Positions 22,140 through 35,150 of a DNA stretch of 64,000 nt are shown one piece after another. The stretch covers positions 17,966 through 81,965 of the forward strand of contig JAMJFZ010000812.1 of NCBI GenBank assembly GCA_026225945.1, read 5' to 3'. Both the position numbers and the translations under genes were made by a program. The notes under the pieces were generated by a model. It saw only the letters and a program-made list of their open reading frames with translations. It had not been told where the DNA came from and did no database searches. Position 1 is the stretch's first letter, and every line of letters begins with the position of its first letter. This DNA comes from Cricetomys ansorgei. Its lineage: Eukaryota; Chordata; Mammalia; Rodentia; Nesomyidae.

Positions 22140-22628
22140 GTGAGGTGGGAAGAAGGCTCAGTCAGCAGAGAGCTCAGCACACGAGCAAGAGGACAGCACG
22201 TCAGTCCCCAGAATCTACACTAAAGGGATCGTGGCAGGACCCCCTTGAAATTACACCACTGGGTGGCGGGAGACAAGAGGATCCCTAGAGCTGGCTGTCC
22301 ATCCAGCCTGGCCAAACGGTGAGCTACAGTTCCAGTAAGCAAGTTCGTCCCACAAGATAAGGTGAGTGGCAAGTGAAGAATAGATGTAGCCCCCACAGCA
22401 ACACACGTGTGTGTACTGACACAAAGGTGCTTCTGGGTTGGGGTGGGGTTGGGGGAATAGGACTCTGGGGTTCATTGGCCTACAAGTCTAACCAATCAGT
22501 GAGCTCTGGGTTCAGTAAGAGACCTTATCTCAAAAACTAAGGTGGAAAATGATGAAGAAAGTCAACTGATGTCAACCTCTGGCCTCCACACCTGTATGCT
22601 TGGGTAAATGCACCCCACACACGCCTGT

Positions 22629-22676
<48 letters not shown>

Positions 22677-22680
22677 ACAC
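22140..22680 (+). mobile_element. Two B4-like SINE segments with (CA)n tail
   Basis: The first segment runs from GAAGGCTCAGTCAGCAG to a (GT)-rich end near 22420. The second (22470-22630) has the B4 3' half (AACCAATCAGTGAGCTC, CAACCTCTGGCCTCCACACC) leading into about 22 CA units (22631-22675). It ends about 40 bp from exon 4. Confidence 0.75.
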
Positions 22681-22694
22681 CAGGAGTGGAGTCA

Positions 22695-23621
<927 letters not shown>

Positions 23622-23821
23622 CTACTGTGCCCGTGGGTACTAGGTAGCGATTCTTTCCAGGGATATTACACATTATCATACCATCCACGTCCTTCCCGAG
23701 ATGAAATGGAACCAGAGATGAGCAAGGATACCATATCAACCAAAGTTTGGTGCATAAGCTATTGCTGTTGGATACAAGTTCCAAGTTTCTTCTTCATCAG
23801 AAATCTCATACACGAAGAGGG

Positions 23822-24045
23822 GAGGGCTGGGGCATGGCTCGGTCAGTGAAACACCAGCCTTGCAAGCGTGAGGACCTCCAGTGCTAAACCTCCAGAGCTC
23901 ATGTAAAAATGAACACAGGTGCAATCCCATCTCCAGGAAAGAGAAGGCAGATGGATCTTTGAGGCTCACTTGTCAGCCAGTGCAGCCCAGCCAAATCAGT
24001 GAGTCTCAGGCTGAGTGAGAAACATGGTCCCCAAAAGAGTACATG
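23822..24045 (+). mobile_element. B4-like SINE, followed by (CA)n at 24150-24181
   Basis: GAGGGCTGGGGCATGGCTCG head, AGGCAGATGGATCTTTGAGG core, AGTGAGTCTCAGGCTGAGTG and a TA/CA-rich tail. Confidence 0.7.
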
Positions 24046-24148
24046 TCATTCCTTAGAAATCTATTAGCATCTAGACGCACACACTTGCATATTGGTGTAC
24101 CTGAAGACATAAACAAATGTATATGTGTGTACATGTATATACACACTG

Positions 24149-24184
<36 letters not shown>

Positions 24185-24644
24185 GACATGGATACCAGGT
24201 TGAGCATGCACACACACAAAGGGAGACCGGGTAGGTAACAGACTTCCAATAGACCCTTTCCTGATATGCCTCTCCTCGCCACTCAGGCACAGAGCTGAGG
24301 GTTCGGGGTGTCCTGGATACACAGCACCGCAGGAGCAGAGCAGGAGGGAGTGCTGGGAGGGAGCAAAGATCATCCTTGTCTGAGATAATCCACTCAAATG
24401 TCTCCTACTCTTCAAACTTCAGCTTAAATGCCACTCTCTAAGCAGAGCCGGGAACCTCAGTAACGTGTCCTGTGTTACATAACCTGTGGCTTCTATACCT
24501 TTTCTGTGTAGCTGTGTTCCTGTGTCAGCACAACCAGAGGTGAATAACTGCAATGTATGAAACAGTAATGAAGGTTGAGGTTTGGGGAGAGCTAGAACGG
24601 CAGCACTCCAGCTTTCAAATGGTTGCTCATGTACTGATGTGATC

Positions 24645-24985
24645 TTGGGGTCAAACGTTCCCTGAGCCCCATCAGGCTCACATGTGAAAACTTGATTCTT
24701 AGCTGCTGGTGTTGTTTTGGAGGCTTATAGAACCTACACCACCAAATGGAGCCTCACTCACTAGAGGAGGTCGGTCTCCTAGGGAGGGTTTTGAGATATA
24801 AAATCTTATTTTCAGTGTGCTCTCTGCTTCCTATGGATGCAGTGTGGCCAGGTCCTGCCAACCTGCCTCCACTACCGTGACTGACTGTATTCCTTCAAAC
24901 CACAAGCCAAAAGAATCCCTCCCTTCCTTAATTTGATTCTGGTCATTTGGTCACAGCAATACAAAACCAACCAAACCCATATGGT
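24645..24985 (+). mobile_element. MaLR-like LTR, diverged
   Basis: Ends with AACCACAAGCCAAAAGAATC, TGGTCATTTGGTCACAGC and AATACAAAACCAACC, the 3' end typical of the rodent LTR group. The 5' half is weak. Confidence 0.5.
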
Positions 24986-26176
24986 ACCTGGTAAAATTGT
25001 AGAGATTGCCAGTCTTGTTCCTACTGATTCCAACCTCCAATCCTCTCTGCGCACTCTGATTCCTACCCAGGCTATCCTGAAACACCAGCTCTGGCCCTGA
25101 GCAGCAGGGAGAGTGGTCTCTGGAAGTCTGTCATCTTATGTCCACTGAATATCCCTCTTTTTGTCATGCGTGCAGCTTCTGATGGTGGAGACAACATAGT
25201 TGATACCTAACAATGTCTTGCATGTAACTTAGGTTCACCTGCCAGCTTTGATCATTCATTATTAGTTCTCTAGTTAGTAATGGTTAGTAGTGGTTAGTTA
25301 TCTATAGTAATCTATCATGGTTAGTAATCTATAAGGAGCAGAGGATAGTTGATGACATCCATATGAATGCCAGAATGTTGTTCATCTGCCCTGGAGAGGC
25401 ATTCATTAGTGAGCAGGCCTTAGGCTCTGACAATATACTTAGAGCATTCCCAAGTGTCTACTACAGGCATGCCACTGTCCTCAAACTACCCGGTGGAGCA
25501 GCTGGGGCATGCACACAATGCTGAGCAATATATGATATGCCAGAAGGAACCAAGGACATGGTACAATATATGGTTGGTGGGGCCTGAGGAAGCTCAGAGC
25601 AGCATGGAAAGCACAGGAGCAGGGACTATCTTTGAGTTGTTCTCTGACAGATGAGAACCACCCATGGGGCACAGAGAGAGTGGCATGCGAGAGAGAAAGA
25701 ATACAGGATGTACCCGGGAACTATTTCCAGAATGTCTCTGTAAGGGAACAGAGAGGGGCAGTTGGTAGAGAGAATTGAGATGGACTTGATTCCAGACATG
25801 AAATTTGTAATTTTTCAGTTGATAATACTCAGCTATTTCAGTTACTGGGGATTAGAGGAGGGATGAGAAGCCACACCAGGTGCCCAAGGGGACAACTAAG
25901 GTGTCTTAGAGGTGTTTGGTATTGTCACTTAAAAAGACAACGCAGGAAGTGAAAGGAAGGGAGAAGACGTAGACACAGAATGCTCAGGTTCAATGTGACT
26001 CACTAGTTTCTGAGTGAAATGTTTGGTGAACCCACTGACCGAACTCCAAGGTCATAATTCTGCTTGATGCCACTTAAAACTAAAGTAACTCTAAAACACT
26101 AGAGTTCTAGGAACTAGATGAAAAGCATAGTTTTCTGAAGAGACACACCAATGCACTTTAAAACCAGGAAAAAAAG

Positions 26177-26400
26177 AGGGCTGGTGGTTTAGTGGTGAAG
26201 AGCACTTGCTGTTCTTAAAGAAGACCTGGGCTCGGTTCCCAGCCCACACATGTCAGTTTGCAACTGTCCTTAACTTCAGTTCCAGGAGATCTGACACCTC
26301 CTTCAAGCCTTCATGTGTACCAACCACACACCCAGTATACACATCAACATGCAAACAAAACATTCATGCATACAAAATAAAAGTAAAGTAAGTCTTTAAG
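26177..26400 (+). mobile_element. B3 SINE
   Basis: GGGCTGGTGGTTTAGTGG head, GGTTCCCAGCCCACACATG, CAGTTCCAGGAGATCTGACA and a CATACAAAATAAAAGTAAAG end. Confidence 0.8.
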
Positions 26401-26446
26401 AGATAGGAAAGATAAACATTTGGTGATGGAGCCTACAAAACACAAA

Positions 26447-26470
26447 TTCTTTATTTTTAAGATTTATTTT

Positions 26471-26523
<53 letters not shown>

Positions 26524-26688
26524 TGTAGGTGCCCTCAGGGGCCAAAGCCAAAGAGGGTGTCAGATGGCTTGGAGCTGAAGTTGCAGTGTAGTTCTGAGCC
26601 ATCCAACATGGCTGAACATAGGACCTGAACTCAGGTCAGCTGCAAAACATTACACGCTTAACTGCAGAGCCGGCTCCCCAGGCCCTAA
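26447..26688 (-). mobile_element. B3 SINE with (TG)n
   Basis: Minus-strand B3: head at the right (GGCCTGGGGAGCCGGCTCTG on minus), body GGTGTCAGATGGCTTGGAGC on plus, tail containing (TG)n at 26474-26526. Confidence 0.75.
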
Positions 26689-27737
26689 AACAGACATTCA
26701 CTCTGGATAATAAGTGGATTCTCCTTATATTAAGAGGCTTAGAGTGTGACAAGGACAGCTAGGACAGGTATGAATGGCAGAGGTGGTGGTAGGCCATGAC
26801 AGTCACATGAAGGAGATTACATACACAAAGCATCCTGGATGGCTAAATCAGAGACACAGAAGAAGTACTATTCAGGTGTAACAGAAGACTACAGCCCGAA
26901 TACCGACCACCAGAATTCGTGTCTCCACAGTTGGACCTACATGAGACACCTTGTCATAAACTGGTTTGGTTAACTGACTGAACACTCGTCTCAGGCCGAT
27001 GGGAGCTCTCCAGGGGGACCTGGTACCGCAAAGATGTATTGGCAACTGGCATAGGCTGGGGCATTCCCATGGTTATCTATGTTTGTAATGTCATACCTGT
27101 GTTCTAAAGCAGGGAGACTTGGCCAGTTTTTGTACAGTCTTGTGATCAAGATATCCCATCACCACCACTTTCAAGGGTTTTTAAACAAGGGTGGGAGGGG
27201 TGAAGGATGGAGAAAGAAGTTTTGCTTCTGGATTCTCTTAATAGAGCCTTTCCTGCAATAAAGATCAGCTCTGTTCCATAAAGCCAAAAGTATTTACTAT
27301 CTGGTACTATTTTTATAGAAAAATCAGCAGACCCCTATCCTATAAATGTGACTTTTAATACCTTGTAATACAGTGGAAAAATTTGGAGAGACTTTACCAA
27401 GTCCAATGTGAATATTCTTTGCCGCATATAAGGAAATACAATTCTGACTTTTTGACTGTTGCCTGCAGAATTTCTTAGCAGTGTCTCCAACGCATTAAAA
27501 CATCTGCACGAACTGTTCATTTGTTACTGAGCAGTTTATAACTCCTAGCTACTTACAGAACTGTCTCTTTGCTCATTCCCATCCCTTCTAAGTCTGAGGC
27601 AAGCACCCAGACTTAAAATAACGTGTGGTGTTGACTGCAGAAGATTCTAGAAAACCCCTGGTTTAAGGTCAGAAACCAAAGCTTCACTTTCACCTGCAGT
27701 TTCCTGTGACCTTTTTGCTGAAAATCTACACATAAAG

Positions 27738-27739
<2 letters not shown>

Positions 27740-27775
<36 letters not shown>

Positions 27776-27790
27776 GTGTGTCTGTATGTG
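27740..27790. repeat. (TG)n microsatellite
   Basis: About 24 TG units with single interruptions. Confidence 0.93.
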
Positions 27791-28069
27791 TAGTGACTGA
27801 ATAACATCTGTCAATCTAGAATCTTCAAAGAAGAGATGAAGGGAGTCACAATAACGCAGGCCGGAAGGAAGCTTTGGGATATGACTGGATCTAAACAAGA
27901 GCCACCCAGGCACACCACAGGGTTGACCTCAGGGCTTCTTCGCCTAGACAAAGAGAGCTGAAGGTACGGGCACACGCTGGGGTCTGCTTGGCTCAGAAAC
28001 TCACAGAAAGTGTTTCTTCCTGCCAACTCCCAAATAAGAGAGACACCCAAACCGAGCACATGCCATGTG

Positions 28070-28275
28070 CTGGCTGGGTTCATGGGACTTACATAATTCT
28101 TATATTTAATTGCTAAGAAAATTCTGCAGGGTAGAAACTGTTCTTATTATAAGACCCATGTCCCAGAGAGGAAAGCTAAAGTTCAGACTGTTTAATTTCC
28201 CAAGATTGACTCAAGCAATAAGCAAGCTAATATTTGCAAGAAGTTCTGTTTGAACAGAGCTCTTAGCCTTATGCC
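28070..28275 (+). mobile_element. MIR SINE (ancient mammalian)
   Basis: The core resembles MIR: AAACTGTTCTTATTATAAG, CCCAGAGAGGAAAGCTAAAG, TTTAATTTCCCAAGATTGAC. It predates rodents, consistent with its divergence. Confidence 0.55.
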
Positions 28276-28424
28276 CAAGTGTCTCTAAATGTCACACTGG
28301 TGACACACTTGTGAGAGCCAGTGAAGAATGGCTTTAAGTAACCTCTCAGTTTGATACAGCGCTTGTCTCGATTAGAGGCTAGACCAAGTATTTTGCTGGC
28401 CATCTGCTCAGGGATATTGCCATT

Positions 28425-28628
28425 ATTTTTCTTTGTTATGTGTATCAGTGTTTTGTCTGTTTGAATATATGTGCACCACATGCATGCCTGGGACCCATGG
28501 AAGCCAGAAGAGTGTTGGATCCCCTGGAACTGGAGTTACCGGGACCCTCGTGTGGGTGCTGGGCACCGAGCCTTGGTCCTCTGCAAGAGCAGCCACTGCT
28601 CTTAAACAGCCGAGCCATACCACCAGTC
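28425..28628 (-). mobile_element. B3 SINE
   Basis: The plus strand has GGAAGCCAGAAGAGTGTTGG, CTGGAACTGGAGTTACCGGG, TTGGTCCTCTGCAAGAGCAG and GCTCTTAAACAGCCGAGCC. Confidence 0.82.
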
Positions 28629-29014
28629 ACTGGGGTAGGACATCTCAAGGGCCATACCATAGGTAGAGAGACTATTTCTCGTTCTCAATTTCAAACCAGA
28701 GTGGGGTACTGCCCCTTGGTAGACATCTTTTCCTGTTAGGAGAAAAGGATCTACCGTGAAAGGGAACTCAAGATCTTACTTGAGGGCCTCACCCAAAAGG
28801 GGGCTCAAATCATGCCTGTGAAACTACTGTAATCTTCCATGAAAGGTTTCTTTTTATGTAACACAAAATTAGAGATATCTCTGGGTAGAATTTCTTGAAG
28901 GTTCATTAAAAAAAAAATGAGGCTCTCTGTTTATAATAGCAAATGCTCTTAGCTGGGCTTGGTGAACTTAATGAGCAAAAGGCCTCAGCTTCTCTCACCT
29001 TTAACTAAAATGTA

Positions 29015-29248
29015 TCATTTATTTCTTAAAGTAATTATTCAATATTTTATGTGTATGCATGTGCCTGCATGACTATTTGTGCACCCTGTGTGTACAGTGC
29101 CCTGGGGAGTCAGAAGAAAACACTGGGTGCCCTGGAGTTGGAGTTGCAAACTGTTGTGAGCTGTTCTGGGGCTGGTGGGAAACAAACGTAGGTCCTCTGC
29201 GAGAGCAGTGAGTGCTCTTAACTGCTGAGCCAACACTCTAGCCCCCAA
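29015..29248 (-). mobile_element. B3 SINE
   Basis: The plus strand has GGAGTTGGAGTTGCAAACTG, GGTCCTCTGCGAGAGCAGTG and CTGCTGAGCCAACACTCTAG, followed by CCCCC at the head end. Confidence 0.82.
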
Positions 29249-30477
29249 ACAAAGCACTCTGAATCATTTCTTAGCATTTGCTACACCTATGATTATGTCA
29301 CCAGTGGAAATCACAGGCGTGCTCATAACGGAGTGTATTTGGAAGAGGCATCCTGACAAACGCACATTTGACTCATCATTTCAACATCTGTTTTCTCTTT
29401 CTTTTCAGATCTGATGTTGGATCCCGCCCAGGCATTATTGTAGAAATACATATTCATCTATAAAAATATGAGATCATTGCATTTCAGTACTGTAGTATTT
29501 CACACGTGTTTACGAGTCCCTCTGAGTGATTCTACAGGCTTCATCTGACTTCAATTAGTGCTTGGTGCACATGCACAAAATACAATTGTGCTTGGAAAAG
29601 GGAAGGTAGCCAAGTGCTGGCCTCTCTGAGAGTGTTCCCTAGAGCAGATTTAAGATCGATCCATCTCCGTGCGGTGTGTGTAGCAGATACCATTGGTAGG
29701 TCCCCCTGGCTTGGTGTACGGCTTTCCACATAGGCAATCGGGGCTTCTGTTGTGAGCTTCGCTTAGTCTAGGAAGGAGCTCTGTGCTATAGTGGGAAGCC
29801 CTCTGTGATTCTCTTCTTGGGAAAGACAAGTGGTGTCCCATGAGCTTTGTTAGGCAGGGCACTAAGAGACACATCCATGAACATTGTTTTACTTCCAACA
29901 GTCCTGACTCTGGTTCTGTTTTACATACATTGTGGAGGTAGGTATTGAGTTTAGGCTGCTCTTATGACATGCTTACTTAGTAAAGATCCCTACAGCACTT
30001 CCCTCTGGTAGGTGCTGAGTAAATGAATGTGTGTTGTCAATTTTAAAGTCCTAATTAAGGGAGTGGCTTGGGGTAGGATGCTCTTCCTTCCCTCAGTGTA
30101 GCTCACCCTATAACACCACTTCCTTCCTGGCCAGTTGCATACATATCCTGTGGTTTCAGTTGATCGTGGTGACACATGGCCACCTTTGCAGTCAGTGACA
30201 TCTCCCCAAGGATCACTCTAGATGTCACATAATGTCCATTAAAACACACGCCAGATCACCGAGATGAGCAAGAGAGCCACCACCCACATCCCTTTCTAGT
30301 GCACAGTTACAGTGCTGAATTTTCACTCCCAGTGCATTTCTTGGGTTGGCTCAACTACTATCAACAGAGGAGCTCACTCCTCAGATTCCTCTATGTTCGT
30401 CAGATTTTTATCAAGACATAAATAATGATTCATTTGGAATCTTTGTGTTTTAGTTTTGATTTTTTTTTTTTGCTTTA

Positions 30478-30700
30478 TTTTTTGAGACAGTGTCTCATAT
30501 AGCTCAAGTTAGTGTCATACTCACCATGTAGCTGGGGATGACCTTGAACTTCTGATCCGCCAGCCTCACCTCCAGAGTGGTAGCATTACAGGCATGTATA
30601 CCAGATGCAATTTATGTGGTCTTGGGGGGTTGAACCTAGGGTCTCGGGCACGCTGAAAAAAGCAGCCCGTCAACTGAGCAACAGCCCCCAGGGCCTGCCT
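30478..30700 (-). mobile_element. ID_B1-type SINE
   Basis: The plus strand reads TTTTTGAGACAGTGTCTCAT, ATGACCTTGAACTTCTGATC, CATTACAGGCATGTATACC, then GGGGTTGAACCTAGGGTCTC and CAACTGAGCAACAGCCCCC. Confidence 0.78.
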
Positions 30701-30834
30701 CTGCTTAGAATGCTTTTGTCACCAGGTTTGCCTCATTGTTTGCTTTTACTAAGTCACTTTTACTTAAAACCGTTAGAGAGTTTCAGTTTTAAGTCCTTTT
30801 CAGACAGTATATGGGCATAATAGAGGCCATAAGG

Positions 30835-30878
30835 AGCCTGGGAGTCACTTGCTTCATCTCTTCTGTGTGCATGTGCAT

Positions 30879-30934
<56 letters not shown>

Positions 30935-30975
30935 TGGTAGTCACTTGCTTCATCTCTTCTGTGTGCATGTGCATT

Positions 30976-31008
<33 letters not shown>

Positions 31009-31182
31009 CCTGAGAGTCACTTGCTTCATCTCTTCTGTGTGCATGTGCATTGTGTGTGTGTGTGTGTGTGTGTGTGAGCCTGAGAGTCACTTGCTTCATC
31101 TCTTCTGTGTGCATGTGCATTGTGTGTGTGTGTGTGTGTGAGCCTGAGAGTCACTTGCTTCATCTCTTCTGTGTGCATGTGC

Positions 31183-31220
<38 letters not shown>

Positions 31221-31260
31221 CCTGGGAGTCACTTGCTTCATCTCTTCTGTGTGCATGTGC

Positions 31261-31304
<44 letters not shown>

Positions 31305-31348
31305 AGAGCCTGGGAGTCACTTGCTTCATCTCTTCTGTGTGCATGTGC

Positions 31349-31400
<52 letters not shown>

Positions 31401-31466
31401 CCTGGGAGTCACTTGCTTCATCTCTTCTGTGTGCATGTGCATTGTGTGTGTGTGTGTGTGTGTGTG
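30835..31466. repeat. Compound minisatellite: 8 copies of a 40-nt core separated by (TG)n tracts
   Basis: A core beginning AGCCTG(G/A)(G/T)AGTCACTTGC and ending GTGTGCATGTGCATTG recurs at 30835, 30931, 31007, 31077, 31141, 31219, 31307 and 31399 (spacings 96, 76, 70, 64, 78, 88 and 92). Each core is followed by a (TG)n tract of its own length, with (GA)n runs after some. The cores are nearly identical. Long frames of 60-183 codons over the array are composition artefacts with repeated VCVC/THTH peptides. Confidence 0.95.
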
Positions 31467-32027
31467 TATACACGTGAATGCACACATGTACACAGGGCTC
31501 GATTTAGAAAACAAGTTGTTTACTTTCCCATCTCTGGACAGCAGAGCACATCACAGCATTCTCCCCGAGACTTTCTGTCAGTCTACCTACTGTCATATTA
31601 ATCTTTAGCCTTTAAGGCAAAGTCAAAGAAAATGAAGACGTGAATTTGATATTTATCTTTCAAAAGTATTTACTTGTTCAGACTCTGAAATATGCAAGCT
31701 ATTCCTTATTTTCAGCTAGCTCTGCCCTTTCTTGTGGGGCACACACACACACACACACAGCTGACAGTTTTAGATGACCTTGTGGGTTCAGTGCTAGGGA
31801 GACTACCTGGTGGAAGACAGGAAGGAAGACTGTGCAGCGACTCAGACCTGAAGCTCACTTTTCAAGGCCATGTTGCCCATGCTCTTATGTTTTTATCCCT
31901 AAAATGAGGCATATCTGTAGAAAGAGGACTCAGAGTATCAAGTGCGATTTCCTGTTGGGCACTTCTTGGCATAGGATAGAAACCGAAAAAGGAAACCAAA
32001 CCAGCTTTAAAATGTTCCGTCTCAAGG

Positions 32028-32419
32028 TGTGATGGTCAGCTTTAACTGTCAACCCAAACTACAATCACCTGAGAAAAGATCTCAGCGGGGGTTGCATGTA
32101 AAGTGTTGGTCTGTAAGCATATTTGTAAGGTATTGTATTAACTCAGTTAACTGTTGTGGGAAGACTCAGCCTATTGTGGGTGGCGTCATTCCCTAGGCAG
32201 GTGGTCCTGAACTGTGTGAGAATGGGGAAATGGAGTTGAACACAAGTAAGCAGGCGAGGAGCACATATAAATTCATCCTCTGCTTTTGCCTGTGGATGGT
32301 ATGGGACTAGTTGTCTCGCCTCAAGTTCCTGAGCCTGGAATTATAAGCCAAATAAAATTTCCCATAAATTGCCTTTGTCGGGTATTTTTTCGTGGCAACA
32401 GAAATGAAACTGAAAAACA
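32028..32419 (+). mobile_element. MaLR-like solo LTR
   Basis: Starts TGTGATGGTCAGCTTTAAC and ends ACTGAAAAACA. It contains GTGGGAAGACTCAGCC, TATAAGCCAAATAAAATTTC and GGCAACAGAAATG. About 392 bp in plus orientation. Confidence 0.72.
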
Positions 32420-32793
32420 AGGGCTCAGAAAACAATACATTTAGCTCAGAAACAAAACTTGGCCTCTCTAAATCATTATTCTGATTGTTCTTTTGGTCTT
32501 TTTTTTTTTTTTAGTCCAATAAAACAGAAATACAAAAAACACATAAAACAAGTGTCAAGCTCAGTGAATTATTGTTAAGTCAAGCGATCTTTAAGACCAC
32601 CCGTCTGGTAATAAAATACATTTGCCAGACACCTCACAAGTCTCTTCACGGTCCCTAACTCGCCTTCAGACAGCAGCCTCCCTTTTCTCCCTTGAAAAGC
32701 AACTCTTCTTCCTCATGCCTGGAATTGGAACTTGTTGAGGTTTTTTTGTTGTTGTTTTTTTTTTCTGTTTGTCTGTATGTTTGTTTTTAAATG

Positions 32794-32828
32794 GTTTTAC
32801 CATTACCATTACTATTTGATGGTAAAAC
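32794..32828. repeat. 10-bp perfect inverted repeat
   Basis: GTTTTACCAT (32794-32803) and ATGGTAAAAC (32819-32828) form a perfect stem around a 15-nt spacer, just after a T-rich run. No function can be assigned. Confidence 0.6.
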
Positions 32829-33049
32829 TGTCAAAGTGTCAGTGTGCAGTTCTCATAGTACTAACAGAATCGAGCCCATGTTGCAGAATTTACAGCTCTT
32901 GAGGAATTCTAGGGAATCTTCCTACAGTTTTAGTCAAAATCCAGTCAGAGCATTACAGAGCATCTGATCACAAAATAACTGAGAAGAAACTATCAGGCAA
33001 ATTCTGAAAGCATCTCTCTAAGAGAAATGCTCTGGCCTTGTCCTGGTCA

Positions 33050-33410
33050 GATTGTATTGTTATCTTGGTACAACCTAATATCACTGAGGAACTTCCCAGG
33101 TCAGTGTGGCCTGTGGCCATGTCTGTATTGTCCTGATTGATGATTGACGTGGGAGGACCACGCCTACTGTGGGAGCCACCATCCCTAAATAGGTAGAACT
33201 GGACTGCATGAGAGAGATAGCTAAGCATAATGCAGAGAACAAGCAAGTAAGAAACACTACTCTATGGTTTCTGCTTGGTTCCTGCTTGGGCTCCTGACCT
33301 GAGTTCCTTCAATGATGGACTGTGACTCAGAAGTACAAGCCACATAAACCCTTTCCTCCCCAAGTTGCCTTGCTTATGGTATTTATCACATACTAGAAAT
33401 CAAACCAGAA
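33050..33410 (+). mobile_element. MaLR-like LTR
   Basis: CACGCCTACTGTGGGAGCC, GTTCCTTCAATGATGGACTG, CACATAAACCCTTTCCTCCC and CAAGTTGCCTTGCTTATGG match the common rodent LTR family. Confidence 0.7.
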
Positions 33411-33419
33411 CAATCCCGC

Positions 33420-33745
33420 TCAATTCATTTATGTATCTTTATCTAAGTATCTCTATGTGTATATCTAAGTATGTATGTATCCATGTATATATATGTGTGT
33501 GTCCATATATGTGTGTGTATGTATATGCATATATAGATATAATGTATTCATACATATATATACATATGTATATATATATATATATATACACACACACATA
33601 TACACATACATACATAAGTGTGTGTGTGTGTGTGTGTGTAAGTAGGTAGCTAAGTAAGCATAATCAGGTAGATAGGTAGATGATAGGTAGGTAAAGAGAT
33701 AGATAGATAAATAGATAGGGAGGGAGGGAGGGAGGGAGGAGAGAG
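33420..33745. repeat. Complex (TA)n, (GT)n, (GATA)n, (GGGA)n microsatellite block
   Basis: About 320 bp of AT/GT alternation followed by TAGG/TAGA and a pure GGGA run. The reading frame through it is an artefact. Confidence 0.93.
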
Positions 33746-34677
33746 AGTACGGATCACTCAGCTATGGTGATCTACATATATTTGACAATTCCTGAGTTCA
33801 TATATCTTGCTGCCATTATCCGAATCTTTATGCATCTTGTCAGCGTGGTGCAGAATCTCTTGGTACCTTGCCATTCAAAGTGAGGGCCCCAGACCAGCAC
33901 ATGAGCACACATCGCCTAAGAGCTCACAGAGAAGCAGAGTATTTGCCCCTGTTCTAAATTATCACTATGTCAGAGTGTGCATTCGAATGGCCCCTAGGTG
34001 GCTCATTCACACCTTAAAGTGTCAGAAGAACCTTTCAGAAAGTTAGAGCAGGTTTCTTGGTATGCCGCCCGAGACGATGCGTTCCTAGGACTAAGTCTCT
34101 TAGTGGCATCGTCGGCAGGCTGCGGGCACAATTGTATTTAGACTGGTCAACAAGAAAGCGATCCACAAGAACACGGCAGTCAATTCACCAGCAGAGGAGT
34201 GTGGAATGAGATAGGATTCCCCATTCGTCATCTCCATGAAAGCAAACAAATTCAAGCAAACAATTAAAAACGATTTTAATTTAACAACAGGAGAGTAAAC
34301 TGGCTGGGGACACGGGACCAACGTTAACTGGAACCATGGTGACAGTGCTGCTAAGCATTCTGGGTAGATTTTGATAATTTTTTTTTCCTGTGATGAGAGA
34401 AGAGGCCTTCTGTTTTTGTGCTTTGTTTCAATTCTTAATGCAAGTATCTCAAAGCTAGCTATCCCCCAGCTCCCCTCCCTACCCGACAGTCACCTTTGCA
34501 TGGATTTCTTCTTGAGTGTTCTTTGAATAAAGTTCAATTCAGTGCAGCAGCCTCTTCTGCCTTACTCCTCTGAAAGGGGGTAAAACCTCAAGCTGAGAAC
34601 CACAATAGAGAGGCCTGATTTTAGCCTCTATTGGCACAATGTCTAAATACTGGGATACTCCAAAGTCACTCTTTATG

Positions 34678-35150
34678 GGGGCTGGGAAGACATTTCAGTC
34701 AGTAAAGTGCTTTGCTTGTAGGCAGGAAGACCTGAGTTCAATCCCCAGAACCCACATTTAAAAAGTTAGGAATGGTCAGGGGTGGCGGCACGTGCCTTTA
34801 ATCTCAGCACTCGGTAGGTAGAGGCAGGAGGATCTCTGTGAGTTTGGGACCACTCTGGTTTACAGAGTGAGTTCCAGGACAGCCAGAGTTACAACAGAAA
34901 AGCTGTCTTGACAAAAAAAAAAAAGCTAGGAATGGCAGTCCATGCTTGTGATCCCAGCACTAGGGAGTCAACAAATGGGTCTCTAGGGCACACTGATGGG
35001 CCATGCTAGCCTACTTGGTGAGTTGCAGGCCAGTGAGAGACCTCCCTTCAAAAACAGAAGACATGCAGTGCGTGAAGCATAACATCTGATGTCCTCTGGC
35101 CTCCATATACATGCACACATGCATGCACACATATGTACATGCCATGTCTT
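34678..35150 (+). mobile_element. B4 SINE carrying a nested B1
   Basis: The B4 head lies at 34678-34761 (GGGGGCTGGGAAGACATTTC, GAGTTCAATCCCCAGAACCC) and the B4 remainder at 34936-35150 (GTGATCCCAGCACTAGGG, GGTGAGTTGCAGGCCAGTG). They are separated by the B1 at 34776-34921. Confidence 0.82.
34776..34921 (+). mobile_element. B1 SINE nested in B4, with target duplication
   Basis: Near-complete B1 (GGTGGCGGCACGTGCCTTTA, GTGAGTTCCAGGACAGCC) with an A tail. It is flanked by AAAGTTAGGAATGG (34762-34775) and AAAGCTAGGAATGG (34922-34935), a 14-bp target duplication with one difference. Confidence 0.9.

Noticed and set aside
31050..31601. 183-codon plus-strand frame and 129-codon minus-strand frame
   Set aside because: They read straight through the TG minisatellite, giving repeated VCVC and THTH peptides. 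No start context, family or splice support.
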